From: Paraconiothyrium sp. Pb-2020
Taxonomy: Eukaryota > Ascomycota > Dothideomycetes > Pleosporales > Didymosphaeriaceae
Assembly (NCBI GenBank): GCA_022419385.1
Contig: JAJUBI010000001.1
Coordinates: forward strand, 4,154,001 to 4,218,000
Reading direction: 5' to 3'
Length of the DNA stretch: 64,000 bases
Below, one piece after another: positions 21,266 to 31,066 of this stretch. The stretch's first letter is position 1. The number at the start of each line of letters is the position of its first letter. The translations under genes and the position numbers were made by a program. Under the pieces are notes generated by a model, which saw only the letters and a program-made list of their open reading frames with translations, was not told the origin of the DNA and ran no database searches.

Positions 21266-21592
21266 TCAATATAGCCGCTGTCTCCTGACCGGTACAGAAT
21301 AGCCTTGCAGGCTTTCGACCGGTACAGCGTAGCCTTGCAGCTCTTTCGGCACTTTCCTCACGCGCTGTTGGGCAACGTTCGTGTGAGAAGTCTTGGAGTG
21401 ACTTGTTGGTGTTTCACTGCGTGGTGATGCCTGCATAGAACCCTGATGGGCGAAGTGGCTGCTTGATAGCACTGAGAGCTGCGCATTCAGCCTCTGCATC
21501 GCCTGCCTCACTTGCCTCACTTGCCTCACTTGCCTCGCAGTCTTTCCACCGGTGCGGCATTTGATGTTTTGCTGCGTAATCAAGGCAGCCAC
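21266..21592 (-). CDS. Possible small protein with in-frame repeats (108 aa), doubtful
   Basis: Open frame on the minus strand starting at ATG 21592. It contains two short tandem repeats, both with units divisible by three: a 9-bp repeat encoding 'RQVRQVRQVRQ' and a 30-bp repeat encoding 'LQGYAVPVES/LQGYSVPV'. Preserved frame in both repeats is mild support for coding, but no family is recognised and the frame may be fortuitous. It is divergent from the ankyrin gene, 204 nt away. Confidence 0.25.
   Translation of the reverse strand: MAALITQQNIKCRTGGKTARQVRQVRQVRQAMQRLNAQLSVLSSSHFAHQGSMQASPRSETPTSHSKTSHTNVAQQRVRKVPKELQGYAVPVESLQGYSVPVRRQRLY
21287..21346. repeat. Two tandem copies of a 30-bp unit
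   Basis: 'gaccggtacag-a/c-...-tagccttgcag' occurs at 21287-21316 and again at 21317-21346 with a few differences. Confidence 0.85.
21503..21538. repeat. Four tandem copies of a 9-bp unit
   Basis: 'cttgcctca' repeated about four times, the last copy reading 'cttgcctcg'. Confidence 0.85.
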
Positions 21593-21796
21593 GCCTGGTT
21601 TTCCAGGCTATTGCGGCTCAAGTACAACGATTTCATGGGTCTCCAAGAGCGTACGTCTTATTAGAACCCAGTTGATGGACTTCATCGTTTCTCAGACGTT
21701 ATCAGATGAGTTCAACCAATGAAACGCTAACCGAGGAAGGTGACCCCTTGCAGCTGCTTGATTCGAAGGGTCGTTCTTAGAGCCCCACATATTGGA

Positions 21797-23980
21797 ATGG
21801 ATCCAACATCATTCGTCGCTAGTGTACTTACACTGCTGGGTGCTGCGGGGGCAAGTTGTGAATTCCTCTACAACTTTATACTCGATATCTCCGAACTACC
21901 AGAGGAAATCCATTCCCAAGCAAGGAAGTTGCAATGCCTGCAACAATCAATCTCGAATCTTGTCCTAATCTACGGACAAGATGCAGCGCCAGCAGAGCTA
22001 CATTTGGACCCATTTCTGAAGGCCCAGCTCCAGAAGTTCCTCGATGATACACAAAAGATTGAGGCGAAGATTAGAAGGAGCAGTTTCCGATTAGATCAGA
22101 GTCGTACCCACCAACTTCGGGAGCGGTTGTCCTGGATCTCATCAAATCGGCGAATGCGCAAGTTTTATAACACACTTGACGATTGGCTGAAGATATTCTC
22201 AACTGCGGCGACTGAAACTCAAATGTTCGTCAGGAAAGCTCCTGTCATGTTCGTTACCTCGCTAATCCCAACCAGAGCGCTGCTGGTCAAGATTCAGAGA
22301 CAGACTGCAGACCTGCGACCTTTACTATGCACCGCATATCCTAAGCAGGTGCTAGCGGTAGAGCATGTGGGATCAGACATTGAACCTATGTACGCCGAAC
22401 CAACTACGCGACCTCAGATCTCTCATGCACAATTAGGCCTGCCAGTCAAAAACTCTTCGTTCACAATTACGAAAGGGGAGCATCTACCAAAGCGCTTGAG
22501 CGCATATCTCACTAATAGTATAGAGCTAGCCGGGTTTCGAGTGCAGTATTGGCTTACTGCGTATTACCCACAGTGGTCTGTAGATCTGCGATCTGGGCCT
22601 ACCGTTGTTAGGTCATGGACTAAAGAAGGAAATACTAGCTACAAGACACTATGCTGGAGAGAAGGTCTCTGTCTCCAGGTGATATTTCGGTTGCATAGGA
22701 GTCTACCTCGACGTTTCACCCTGGTAGTTGCGAGTATAGCCCGCATGCCTACATTCAACATGTTCTGCAACCTGACAATGCATCATATCTTAGACACTCA
22801 GAGCACACCATATATAGCTTGTTTAAAGGGTGATTGGTCCCTCTTAAGGAACTTGATTCAAAATAAAAGGGTCGGTATCTCGGACACCACTGCGTATGGA
22901 AGTACGTTACTTCACGTCAGTTTAGCCATATTGGGATAAAAAGACCTACAAACTAACATGTGGGACAGATTGCATCGCGTGAAAATCATCATGAGATGGT
23001 ATTAGGACTTCTTCAAGAGGGTGCTGCAGTGGACGCTGAGAATGATTTTGGAGCGTAAGATCTTATCAACCGTTCATCTACTCCCAACGTCATTAACTCA
23101 ACACAGGACACCTCTTCAAGAATCCGTGGAATCCAATTGTGACTACAATGTTCTTAGAGAACTAATCAGCTACGGTGCGGACCTATACCATCAGGATAAT
23201 ACTGGGCGAACACCCCTTCACGTATATTTCAATTCCGCGACTCAAAGCCTCATTGAGTATCATTACACCGACATTGACAACACTTCGCGAGACTCTCAGG
23301 GAATGACGATACCACAGTATGTCGCATGGACCAATCGTTCCAAACGGGAAGATCTGCTCCGGTGCTGTAACGGCGATAGTAGTTGTCTCGAGATAACGAA
23401 CGGAGAAGGGAAAACTCCCTTACATTTTGCATGTCAGAGGGGGAACCTGGACCTAGTCATCTGCCTTCTTGCTAGTAACAGCATCTCTGTTGCCGTACGC
23501 GACCTCCAGGGACGCACGTTGCTGCATTACGCTACTGAAAGCAGTCGCGCTGCGCAAGTAATCGAGTTGTTAATGCAAAACGGCGCAGATCTTCATGTAC
23601 GCGATGCCCATGGGCGAACAGTTATGCATTACGCAACTTTGCAGGGAAATATTACCGCAGTCCAAAAGCTCATCGAAGCCGGCGCGCTCTCGCAATTGTC
23701 TGCGTTGGACCATGCATCGAGGACGCCATTCGAACTTGCGGTCTTAGAGGGCAAAAATGCAATGGTTGATTATTTGAAACAAAACCATGGAATGCCCTCT
23801 GACCACGTCGATCCGGGACCATTCATAGCTGGAATCTGTCAGGTGAGCAAAGATGCTCAGGTTAAGAAGCACATCTATTCTCTCTTTCCGATCGGTCTTT
23901 GCCTGGTCGTGGTGGCTATAATTCTGCTGAAGGTCTCAGTACATGGGAATATATGGACAGTACCCCTGTTATCCACTTAA
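21797..23980 (+). CDS. Ankyrin-repeat protein with NLR-like N-terminal domain and C-terminal membrane segment
   Basis: Three exons: 21797-22915, 22969-23054, 23107-23980 (692 aa). The N-terminus 'MDPTSFVASVLTLLGAAGAS' followed by 'YNFILDISELPEEI' and helices resembles the N-terminal domains of many fungal STAND and ankyrin proteins (SesA/helo-like class); exact family uncertain. A linker of ~200 residues is followed by ankyrin repeats from ~365 to ~640, with clear motifs 'GSTLLHIASREN', 'GRTPLHVYFN', 'GKTPLHFACQRGNLDLV', 'GRTLLHYATES' and 'GRTVMHYATLQGN'. A hydrophobic segment 'LFPIGLCLVVVAIILL' close to the C-terminus predicts a tail anchor. Introns 22916-22968 (branch AACTAAC) and 23055-23106 keep the ankyrin frame. 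The gene is intact, unlike the upstream kinase-NLR. An earlier in-frame non-ATG extension exists; ATG 21797 is preferred because the conserved domain begins there. Confidence 0.85.
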
Positions 23981-24510
23981 AATGGTTGAGATAGATGTAA
24001 ATGTACCTAGGTACTCGATACGAGTGCAACCGCAAGGTCCCCGTAAATCAATCACTTCCTAAGGTCGATAGCTTATTGAGGGCAATGAATTCCCCACTCA
24101 TCATTCTTTCCAGGATCCACATACTTGATACATGGAGTACGATGTACGAGAACGTTTCCATAGATATGAGACTTATGAAGCACGGGAGAGACAATACCAC
24201 ACGTACTTCGAACGGGACCTTTAGCGATGCCCCAGTTCACGCCTGTGTGATAGCAATATCATGTCCCCTGCTACAAGTCTCCAGTTGCTTATTCCCGGCC
24301 CTCGAAGGGCAGTGTCAAGGCTAGTCTTGAGTTGTCGTGAAGGTAGGAGCAAAAACCTTAGTGCGTCTGGTGACTATGGTACGTCCAATTCGGGCTAGGC
24401 TTGTATCAACCGGCCAGTAGCGGCACGCATTACCCGACAACGGTGGGTCTCTCGAAAGACGACTCCTGCACCTGCGTACTGTGCCGCCAAACTTCCTAAT
24501 AACTTGAACT
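23981..24510. other. Intergenic, no gene seen
   Basis: Spacer between the ankyrin gene and the DMT transporter; nothing supported. Confidence 0.5.
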
Positions 24511-25868
24511 ATGGCAGATACAAAGTCCTACGGTGCGACCGAATCAGTTGCGGGGATAGCGGAAGATACTCCTAGTTCTACAGTCACGGATGACCCGGAT
24601 CAAGATACAGACGCAAAAATTCAGCAGTCTAGCGCAAACCAGAAACTGAGACAGTTTTACGATAGGAATTTTGGACTCTTCCTTGTATTTCTGGCTCAGA
24701 CATGTGGATCAATAGTGCGCGACATTGTCTCCAAGTTTACTTAGGCTCAAAGCGCTAATCCGCGACAGATGAACACCGCAGCAAAACTGCTGGCCACAGG
24801 CTACGAAACTAAGTTCCATGCCTTGCAGATCATCTTCGTTCGCATGTCTTGCACAACTGTCCTAAGTTGCTTGTACATATGGTACAATAAGGTTCCACGG
24901 TCTCAGGGCGTAACTGGTCTCTTGATACTACGCGGTATTGCGGGTTTCATCGGACTGTTTGGTCTGTACTGTAAGTGGTCCTTGACACGATTGGCTCGCG
25001 GTGATATTGACAGCCGTGTTTAGACTCACTCTCCTGGCTTGAGTTCGCCGATGCGACAGTGATCACATTCATCATCCCCACGATGACAGCTCTGGTCTGC
25101 TGGGTCTGGCTTAGGGAGCCATACACCGTAAAAGAAGCCCTCGCTGGCCTCGTTGCCTTCACCGGCGTCCTGTTCGTTGCTCGTCCGCCGTGGCTTTTTC
25201 CAAGTGCGCCTCTAGACCCTATCTCTGGCGAGCCATCCGAGCCCGTGGAAGGTCCAAGTAGCAACTCTCTGAGTCTCCTTGCTTTCGGAATGCTGGGTGC
25301 CAAAGCCCCTTCTCTCCCTACTGTCTCGGCCGAGCAAAGGACGATCGCCATTGTTCTTGCTGTACTTGGCACTTTCGGCGCGTCAACAGCCTATGCTACC
25401 ATTCGCGTCATAGGGAAACGCGCACACTCACTCATCAGCGTAACATACTTCGCGTTCCTCTCCACTGTCGGATCCGCTTTTATTATCCTCATTCATCCCG
25501 ACCTGCACTTCGTCATGCCCGAAGATCTCAGTCAGTGGGGCCTCATTGCCATCATCGGACTCGCAGGCTTCGCACTCCAGTTTCTCCTCACTGAAGGCCT
25601 GCAGAGGGAAAAGGGCGGGAGGGCAACTAATCTTACTTACCTGCAACTCGTCTTCGCTTTGGTCGTCGAACGTATAATATGGGGAACTACGCCGCCGGTT
25701 GAAAGCTTGTTCGGGGCTATGCTGATTATCGGTGCTGCTGTTTGGGTGAGCCTGCAGAAGAATGCGGAGAAGGGGATAAAGGTCGCCGATGAGGAGAGTA
25801 GTCTACTCGGAAATGACCAGGAGGAAGTTGGAGGCCGTAGAAGAAGTGGCGCGACTGCGGAGGACTAG
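24511..25868 (+). CDS. Drug/metabolite transporter (EamA family, SLC35G-like)
   Basis: Three exons: 24511-24714, 24769-24970, 25024-25868 (416 aa). A hydrophilic N-terminal tail of ~60 residues precedes about ten membrane helices in two EamA repeats. Visible segments include 'NFGLFLVFLAQTCGSI|MNTAAKLL', 'LLILRGIAGFIGLFGLYY', 'ADATVITFIIPTMTALVCWV', 'ALAGLVAFTGVLFVARPP' in repeat 1 and 'YFAFLSTVGSAFIILI', 'WGLIAIIGLAGFALQFLLTE', 'LFGAMLIIGAAVWVSL' in repeat 2. Fungal members are integral membrane exporters of uncertain substrate. Intron 1 (24715-24768) has a weak donor, GTGCGC, with branch GCTAAT; intron 2 is 24971-25023. Nothing in the context points to a substrate. Confidence 0.9.
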
Positions 25869-26107
25869 GGGCTCAGCAGCAAAGAGAGAGAAATTGGATG
25901 TTCATCACCGCGACATCCGATTATCTCTCAGTCTACACCACGATATAGGACCTGTAAGTAAAATAGCTCATAGCAAAACTTTCCCAGATAACTAAACGCT
26001 ATAGTATGTTTCTTTTACCAAAGATCCAGAGCGCAACGTCAGCAATCGGCGCTGATGCTTAATCAACTTGTGCCACTGAGATTTGATACCTCTTCCAGTA
26101 ACCTTGT

Positions 26108-27130
26108 TCAGCTCGATCCCGTTACTTTCAATTCAGTCTGCCAGTTCTCTATGAACCTCCTCGTCAACTCATGCATCTCCATCGTCCACGGACTCTCAGC
26201 ATCCTCCATAACCCTCCTCTTATACCCCTCATTCGCCCACACGGTTGCCTTCTCCCAGTCCCCTACCCTCGCATGGCTAATCGCCGCAATTCTATACGCT
26301 TGAGCGTAATAATCCGCCAGCCCCTCCTTCTCCACCAAACTAGCGAGCTGCAGACTCGATTTCGCATTCTTACGCGCTTTGCGAATAGCAGAAGGATGTG
26401 TCGGCTCCGTCAAGTTCATCTGCGCCGAGAAAGCTCGGATAGCCTGCTCAATATCCACTCGGGATTTGTCTGAGTGGTGTAGAGCAACTGGATGTTGCGA
26501 GCACGCCGGGCACGTGCAGGTGAAGCCGTAACGCGCGAGCTTCTTCTGTCTTTCCTCGCGCGGCATGAGTAGGGAGATGAAAGATACAAAGATCTCCTCG
26601 CCTTCCTCGATCTCTCGGGTGGCGTAGACAAAGCGTCGCTTTAGCTTCTCATTCCAGTAGTACGCTGCATTTGGGCGGCACGAGTGGTTTATCCGCGCAA
26701 TCTTAGGGAAGAGTCCGATCTCGGAGCCTGTGTCGTATGCGTTGTTGCGAAAGATGAGGCCGAGGATGTCCAGGTTATCACCGTAACGTCGGATGTCGCT
26801 GGGTAAGACAGAGTATGTCAAGTCGAGCACATCGTGCTTCTTTGCCTCGGAGAGACGATCATATTCTGCATGCACTAACTCGGAAATGAGAGGTAATGGG
26901 TAGGCGCTTCCTGGGGCATGCTTTGGAGGCGTTATCGTCATGACGGGGGCTTCGCGCATGATAATCGAACCGGTCTCTAAGGTATGCGCTGCGAAGACAC
27001 CGAGACCCTTCCCAGGGCTCGGCTCTACCATATAAGGCAGCGGAGGGTAAGGGCATTGTGTTTGGAAGATGTGGGTTGCGCATGTTGCGTAATTGGCAGG
27101 CAATGGCACAAGAAAGAGTAGAATGTGCAT
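26108..27130 (-). CDS. SET-domain protein (Set5/SMYD-like)
   Basis: Single exon, 340 aa. The SET domain runs from about residue 34 to 205: 'PSPGKGLGVFAAHTLETG', 'IIMREAPVM', 'IARINHSCRPNAAYYW' (the NHSC-PN catalytic/SAM motif), 'REIEEGEEIFVSFISLL', then a post-SET-like Cys cluster 'YGFTCTCPACSQHP'. The C-terminal ~130 residues are helical and TPR-like. Such proteins methylate lysines in histones or other proteins. The first ~18 residues ('MHILLFLVPLPANYATCA') look like a signal peptide, which is odd for a presumed nuclear/cytosolic enzyme. An internal ATG at 'YMVEPSPGKG' could start a shorter form lacking it. The 3' end converges on the DMT gene 239 nt away. Confidence 0.85.
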   Translation of the reverse strand: MHILLFLVPLPANYATCATHIFQTQCPYPPLPYMVEPSPGKGLGVFAAHTLETGSIIMREAPVMTITPPKHAPGSAYPLPLISELVHAEYDRLSEAKKHDVLDLTYSVLPSDIRRYGDNLDILGLIFRNNAYDTGSEIGLFPKIARINHSCRPNAAYYWNEKLKRRFVYATREIEEGEEIFVSFISLLMPREERQKKLARYGFTCTCPACSQHPVALHHSDKSRVDIEQAIRAFSAQMNLTEPTHPSAIRKARKNAKSSLQLASLVEKEGLADYYAQAYRIAAISHARVGDWEKATVWANEGYKRRVMEDAESPWTMEMHELTRRFIENWQTELKVTGSS

Positions 27131-28037
27131 TATGGATATTTCTTGTCAAGACCTCGAGAGCACAACAAGTTCATAGAAGTTGATAGCGTGTATCTGGGGC
27201 TGATGTGATAGAGTTGGTTGATGTTTCGGGCTGTTGTTTCATGCCTGCAGTGTCGCGCAGCAGCCGCCTCCACATGCGACGATCATCGCATCAGAAGCTA
27301 CGATTTTCGCGTCAAAGATTCAACTATCATGTTCAGTTTTGGTTAGTGCTTAGTGCCTAGTGCTTTTCAGCCGAGAAGGTTCTGACACTATTCGGAGAAG
27401 AATTCAAGGCGCATTTGCTTTAAGAAGTAGCCTGTTATAATTGTGATCTTGAGGCCAAAAAGTTCAAAGAACTATTGGAGGGCACCATCATTTGTCACTG
27501 AACTGGGGAAACCAAAAACAATCCGCAGCGAATCAAACAACCAGTAACACAAGATACATATAGCTTCGAACTCTTTAACATATTGTTATATTAGGTTCCA
27601 TTCTCGGACAAGAGCATATACAGCAAGCCTTTGGTTTGATGACTGCGTCTAGGTCGAATGCGAGAATTAATTAATGGCTAGCGATTGTTACGCGACATTT
27701 AACGAGATGCCACGCCCGACGTTGATCTTCCCGAATAAATCCAGGTTGATAAGTGGGCAGGTTGATCTTTCACATCCCTGTGTGAACTCGAATACTCAGT
27801 AGGAACATAGAGAATGAACTTCACTACGACAGTCAACTTTCATCGGGCTAACGAGCTCGGAGGTACGTTCCCTGGTGAAAGACTGATCGAAGATGTGGCT
27901 CGTGGGAAGTGGCCATGCATGTTTTGATGCCGCTCGCCATAGCCTCTATATAAATCCTGAGACCTTTCCATTACTCCCCACCCTCCCAAAGTTGACATCG
28001 AATTTGGATATAACAAGTATCTGAAACCGCACACACG
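27131..28037. other. Divergent promoter region, SET / F-box genes
   Basis: About 0.9 kb, AT-rich in the middle. Contains the TATA box of the F-box gene; otherwise nothing supported. Confidence 0.5.
27945..27954 (+). promoter_or_regulatory. TATA box of the F-box gene
   Basis: 'tctatataaa' lies ~85 nt before the ATG at 28038, a plausible core promoter distance. Confidence 0.55.
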
Positions 28038-29741
28038 ATGGATGCATCCCTTCGAACGACGGTTATACTCGCCGAACAGGCTCGCCGCACTTCCTCCAAT
28101 GTCAACAAGACCTTCAAAGCTACAGACAGTCTCGATCACGTCCATCTTGATCGACTACCACCCGAGATCTTACTCAACATCTTCTCATATCTGCTCGACC
28201 ACGGCAAGTTCTTTGAGAAGACCTGCATAAAGTATGCCCGAACAGCGCATGTAAAGAACTCCATCCACACGATTTCGAACGAGACTATCAACCTACGGAA
28301 TGCGACGATTCTTTGTCGGAATATGATGTCTCTTGCTCAGGGGTTGCTGTTCCACACCATCTGCATCGATGATCAGAGGCGAGGCTCATCACATTACACA
28401 TCGATCTCCTCCATGATAGGCACGATCCTCAACGGATATCCAAGCGGCCTCCTTCCGTTCTCGCAAAGCAAGTTGTTCAGATTTATCCGCCTGCTGATCA
28501 ACACTCCCTATCTCCGCCTCCACGTTAAGCAGCTACATATATCCTTGCCAGCCTGCCGTTATTTCAACGACCGTGAAGGTGCCATCAACGATTTAGAGAA
28601 CGAGGTTGCGTCCACCCTTGGGTATTTACGGCTGCATAGATCAGGTCCAAAACGCACCGGGGTCCTCGTGCCTGCAAAGGCGCACTTCCGGCCATTTTCC
28701 CAACTCAGGGCATTGTTCGAGCGGTGGAAACCACAGCGAGAGTCTGAAGTTGCCATGTCGACTCAACAACTGTGCGTTTGGTTGAAAGCACTGCTGATGT
28801 TGCTCCCAAATCTGCAGACCCTGAGACTGTGGGATATCCACTCCGGGCTAGCCGAACACGAACCCTGGAATCATATCCGCCGCGTAACAGAACCCTTACC
28901 TCATCTCGTAAAAGTATGTTTGTCTCCTCCATTGACAGCTTTCGAGACGCTCCGCTATATCAGCATACCGGTTTATGGACTCTCAGGCGCCTTGATCCTG
29001 CGGAATCTACCGAACGTCAAGACCGTAGAGTTCTCCATCTTCCGTGACCGAGCAAGTCCCGAGGTGCTGCCGTCAATCATTGAGAAGATATCGCACGTCG
29101 ACAATCTGCGGTTCCAGTTCAGCGATCTTTATACTCATCCTGATGGTTTCCTAGATGCGATGGTCGGCCTTGTATCGCTGTTCGAGAATGTGCGTTCCGT
29201 CGAGGTTTACGATGGCATAGATGAAGGCGAGTACGGACTCTTCTACAATCCGTGGCTACTGCGCATATTCTCGACACTCACGCCATCGCTCATGCCTTAT
29301 CGCGATACCCTGGAGACGTTGTGCTACGTAGGGCAATTCAGCTACAGCGAGGACTACCACTGTAGCTTTCCGGACCTCTCCGCGTTCCATCAGCTGAAGA
29401 CACTTGATATACCACAACAGCTATTAGTCGGTCGTGAGAGGACTCTCATGAACCAACCGCCTGTTGTGGAGCCTTTCTGGACGTTTTCAGGTCTGAAACT
29501 CAATTACCTCCCACCAAACCAAGAGTTGTTGATCCTCGATCGGTGTAGCGGAGTCATTCTCAAATATCTCAAGGTACTTGTGGAGAATGAAGACAAATTT
29601 CCCGGTCTTCACCAGGTGGACGTCATCTTCAACTGTCGAGAGGGTATGGAGATGCTTGCTGGCCAGATCGACCAGGACGGCCACTGGAAGGGTGCTGAGG
29701 GCTCAAAGATCAAACTTCGTCCCATCAAAGACTATTGGTAG
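28038..29741 (+). CDS. F-box protein, LRR-like C-terminus
   Basis: Single exon, 567 aa. The F-box lies at about residues 35-75 ('HLDRLPPEILLNIFSYL', the classic LPPEIL start), interrupted after the first helices by an insertion. The rest (~100-560) has regularly spaced leucines, e.g. 'LLPNLQTLRLWDIHSG', 'LILRNLPNVKTVEFSIF' and 'LSAFHQLKTLDIPQQ', which suggests an irregular leucine-rich solenoid. F-box proteins recruit substrates to SCF (Skp1-cullin-1) ubiquitin ligases; many fungal members of this shape are rapidly evolving and have no assigned substrate. ATG 28038 follows a TATA box at suitable distance. No signal peptide or membrane segment. Confidence 0.8.
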   Translation: MDASLRTTVILAEQARRTSSNVNKTFKATDSLDHVHLDRLPPEILLNIFSYLLDHGKFFEKTCIKYARTAHVKNSIHTISNETINLRNATILCRNMMSLAQGLLFHTICIDDQRRGSSHYTSISSMIGTILNGYPSGLLPFSQSKLFRFIRLLINTPYLRLHVKQLHISLPACRYFNDREGAINDLENEVASTLGYLRLHRSGPKRTGVLVPAKAHFRPFSQLRALFERWKPQRESEVAMSTQQLCVWLKALLMLLPNLQTLRLWDIHSGLAEHEPWNHIRRVTEPLPHLVKVCLSPPLTAFETLRYISIPVYGLSGALILRNLPNVKTVEFSIFRDRASPEVLPSIIEKISHVDNLRFQFSDLYTHPDGFLDAMVGLVSLFENVRSVEVYDGIDEGEYGLFYNPWLLRIFSTLTPSLMPYRDTLETLCYVGQFSYSEDYHCSFPDLSAFHQLKTLDIPQQLLVGRERTLMNQPPVVEPFWTFSGLKLNYLPPNQELLILDRCSGVILKYLKVLVENEDKFPGLHQVDVIFNCREGMEMLAGQIDQDGHWKGAEGSKIKLRPIKDYW

Positions 29742-30202
29742 AGTACTGGTCTGATGGCCGCGGTGGCAGGGTTGGCGGCCTCCGCGGGAGTATGACAAGC
29801 TGGTGTGCTTGCTTGGTAAACCGCCTTGATATTGCCTACATCAGGTTCTGGTAGGGCAGCGTGAGAACGGCTTTTTGAATTGGTTTTGTGTAGAGTTTTT
29901 CAGTATAAACGTTAGTTATACAAATACATGAAAGCTAGTGAGTTTCATTCTCGACGTTGTGCAGTGAATAGTTTCCAGCTTCCCCGACCCGCACGGACTT
30001 ATCCACCACCATCATTCACAGACTATATGCTTTTGTATAGTCGCCGACCGATCATTTCCAATATCATTAAAATGTAACGTGAATGGCTACCGGCGCCATA
30101 TAAGTGGTATCGATACTTACTAAACTTTTCGTGGGCGCGTAAAGCGCCATATGAACCTCCACTCAGTCCAAATCCAAGGGTAACACACTCTCTGGTAAAC
30201 AA
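29742..30202. other. Intergenic between convergent genes
   Basis: 3' regions of the F-box and Pro-rich genes; nothing else seen. Confidence 0.5.
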
Positions 30203-31066
30203 CTACACCCGAAACGCTGTTCTCGTTCCTTTTCTATCCACCCACTCGCCCAATCCGTGGTCAGCATGCGCCCAGTATTCCCTAGTCTTCTTATACAGTG
30301 CCATCCTTTCTGCAAAGCTGGACACTGCAAGGATTTCCCGGAATCCCAACGGCCGCTCCTCAGCTGGGACGTCATCTAAATCTATGGCTGTCCCGGAATC
30401 TGCGCGCTTTGGTCGGACCACGGGTGTCTTCTTCTGCGACGGTGCTTTCTGCGGAACAAACGGTCTCAATTCGGTGACTGGCGGTGGCGGTGGAGGAGGC
30501 GGCGGCGGCGGAGCCTGGTATGTGTATGGGTTTGTCGTTGACACAGAAGGCATAAGTGAATATGAAGGCTTGCTCCTCAGCACGGGGGAATCTCTTAAAG
30601 GTCTCGTCGGCGGGATGACTTTCTTCGCCTGCTCATCTTCCTGTGGAGACTCGACTACCGGCGATTCGTGATGCGCCTTCTGCCAGAATCGTGATGTGCT
30701 CGTCTTCTTTCTCAGACTGTGTACCGACATCTCGCCCTGCGGCCTACCATTTGCTGACTCAATCGCTTCGTGTCTTACAAACTTTCGATCAGGAGAGTTT
30801 GAGTTCGATCGCCCGCGCAGCAGTGATATCGAGGTTTTCAGCTTCAAGCTTGGTCGACTCAGATTTGATGCGATCGTGTTTGATCTGCGAGGTACTTCGA
30901 TGTTGCCGTGTGCGACAAATGTATGCGACGGCGCGGTATCCGGCTCTATGGTGGTAGAAGATCGCTCGATGCCGACGATAGGTACTGCTGCACCAGGTAC
31001 ACTCACGCCACCAACATGCCGTGCGTCAAAAGGCGCTGAGATGGTCCTTGACTTCGGCTTAGTCAT
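30203..31066 (-). CDS. Basic, proline-rich protein of unknown function (287 aa)
   Basis: Single exon. The frame is open upstream to 31267, but the ATG at 31066 ('MTKPKSRTISAPFD') starts the plausible protein, since upstream residues look like translated leader. The protein is rich in Ser, Arg, Lys and Pro, mostly disordered, with SR/SP clusters ('LLRGRSNSNSP', 'SLRKKTSTSRFW') that look phosphorylatable. A run of eleven Pro follows 'TYQA' around residue 195. The C-terminal ~50 residues are more ordered: 'LGFREILAVSSFAERMALY' and 'YWAHADHGLGEWVDRKG'. That tail is the part likely to be conserved. No domain recognised; Pro-rich tracts can bind SH3 or profilin-type partners. Confidence 0.65.
   Translation of the reverse strand: MTKPKSRTISAPFDARHVGGVSVPGAAVPIVGIERSSTTIEPDTAPSHTFVAHGNIEVPRRSNTIASNLSRPSLKLKTSISLLRGRSNSNSPDRKFVRHEAIESANGRPQGEMSVHSLRKKTSTSRFWQKAHHESPVVESPQEDEQAKKVIPPTRPLRDSPVLRSKPSYSLMPSVSTTNPYTYQAPPPPPPPPPPPVTELRPFVPQKAPSQKKTPVVRPKRADSGTAIDLDDVPAEERPLGFREILAVSSFAERMALYKKTREYWAHADHGLGEWVDRKGTRTAFRV
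30480..30513. repeat. GGN microsatellite (poly-Pro)
   Basis: 'ggcggtggcggtggaggagg' and following GGC triplets encode eleven Pro on the minus strand. Confidence 0.8.
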
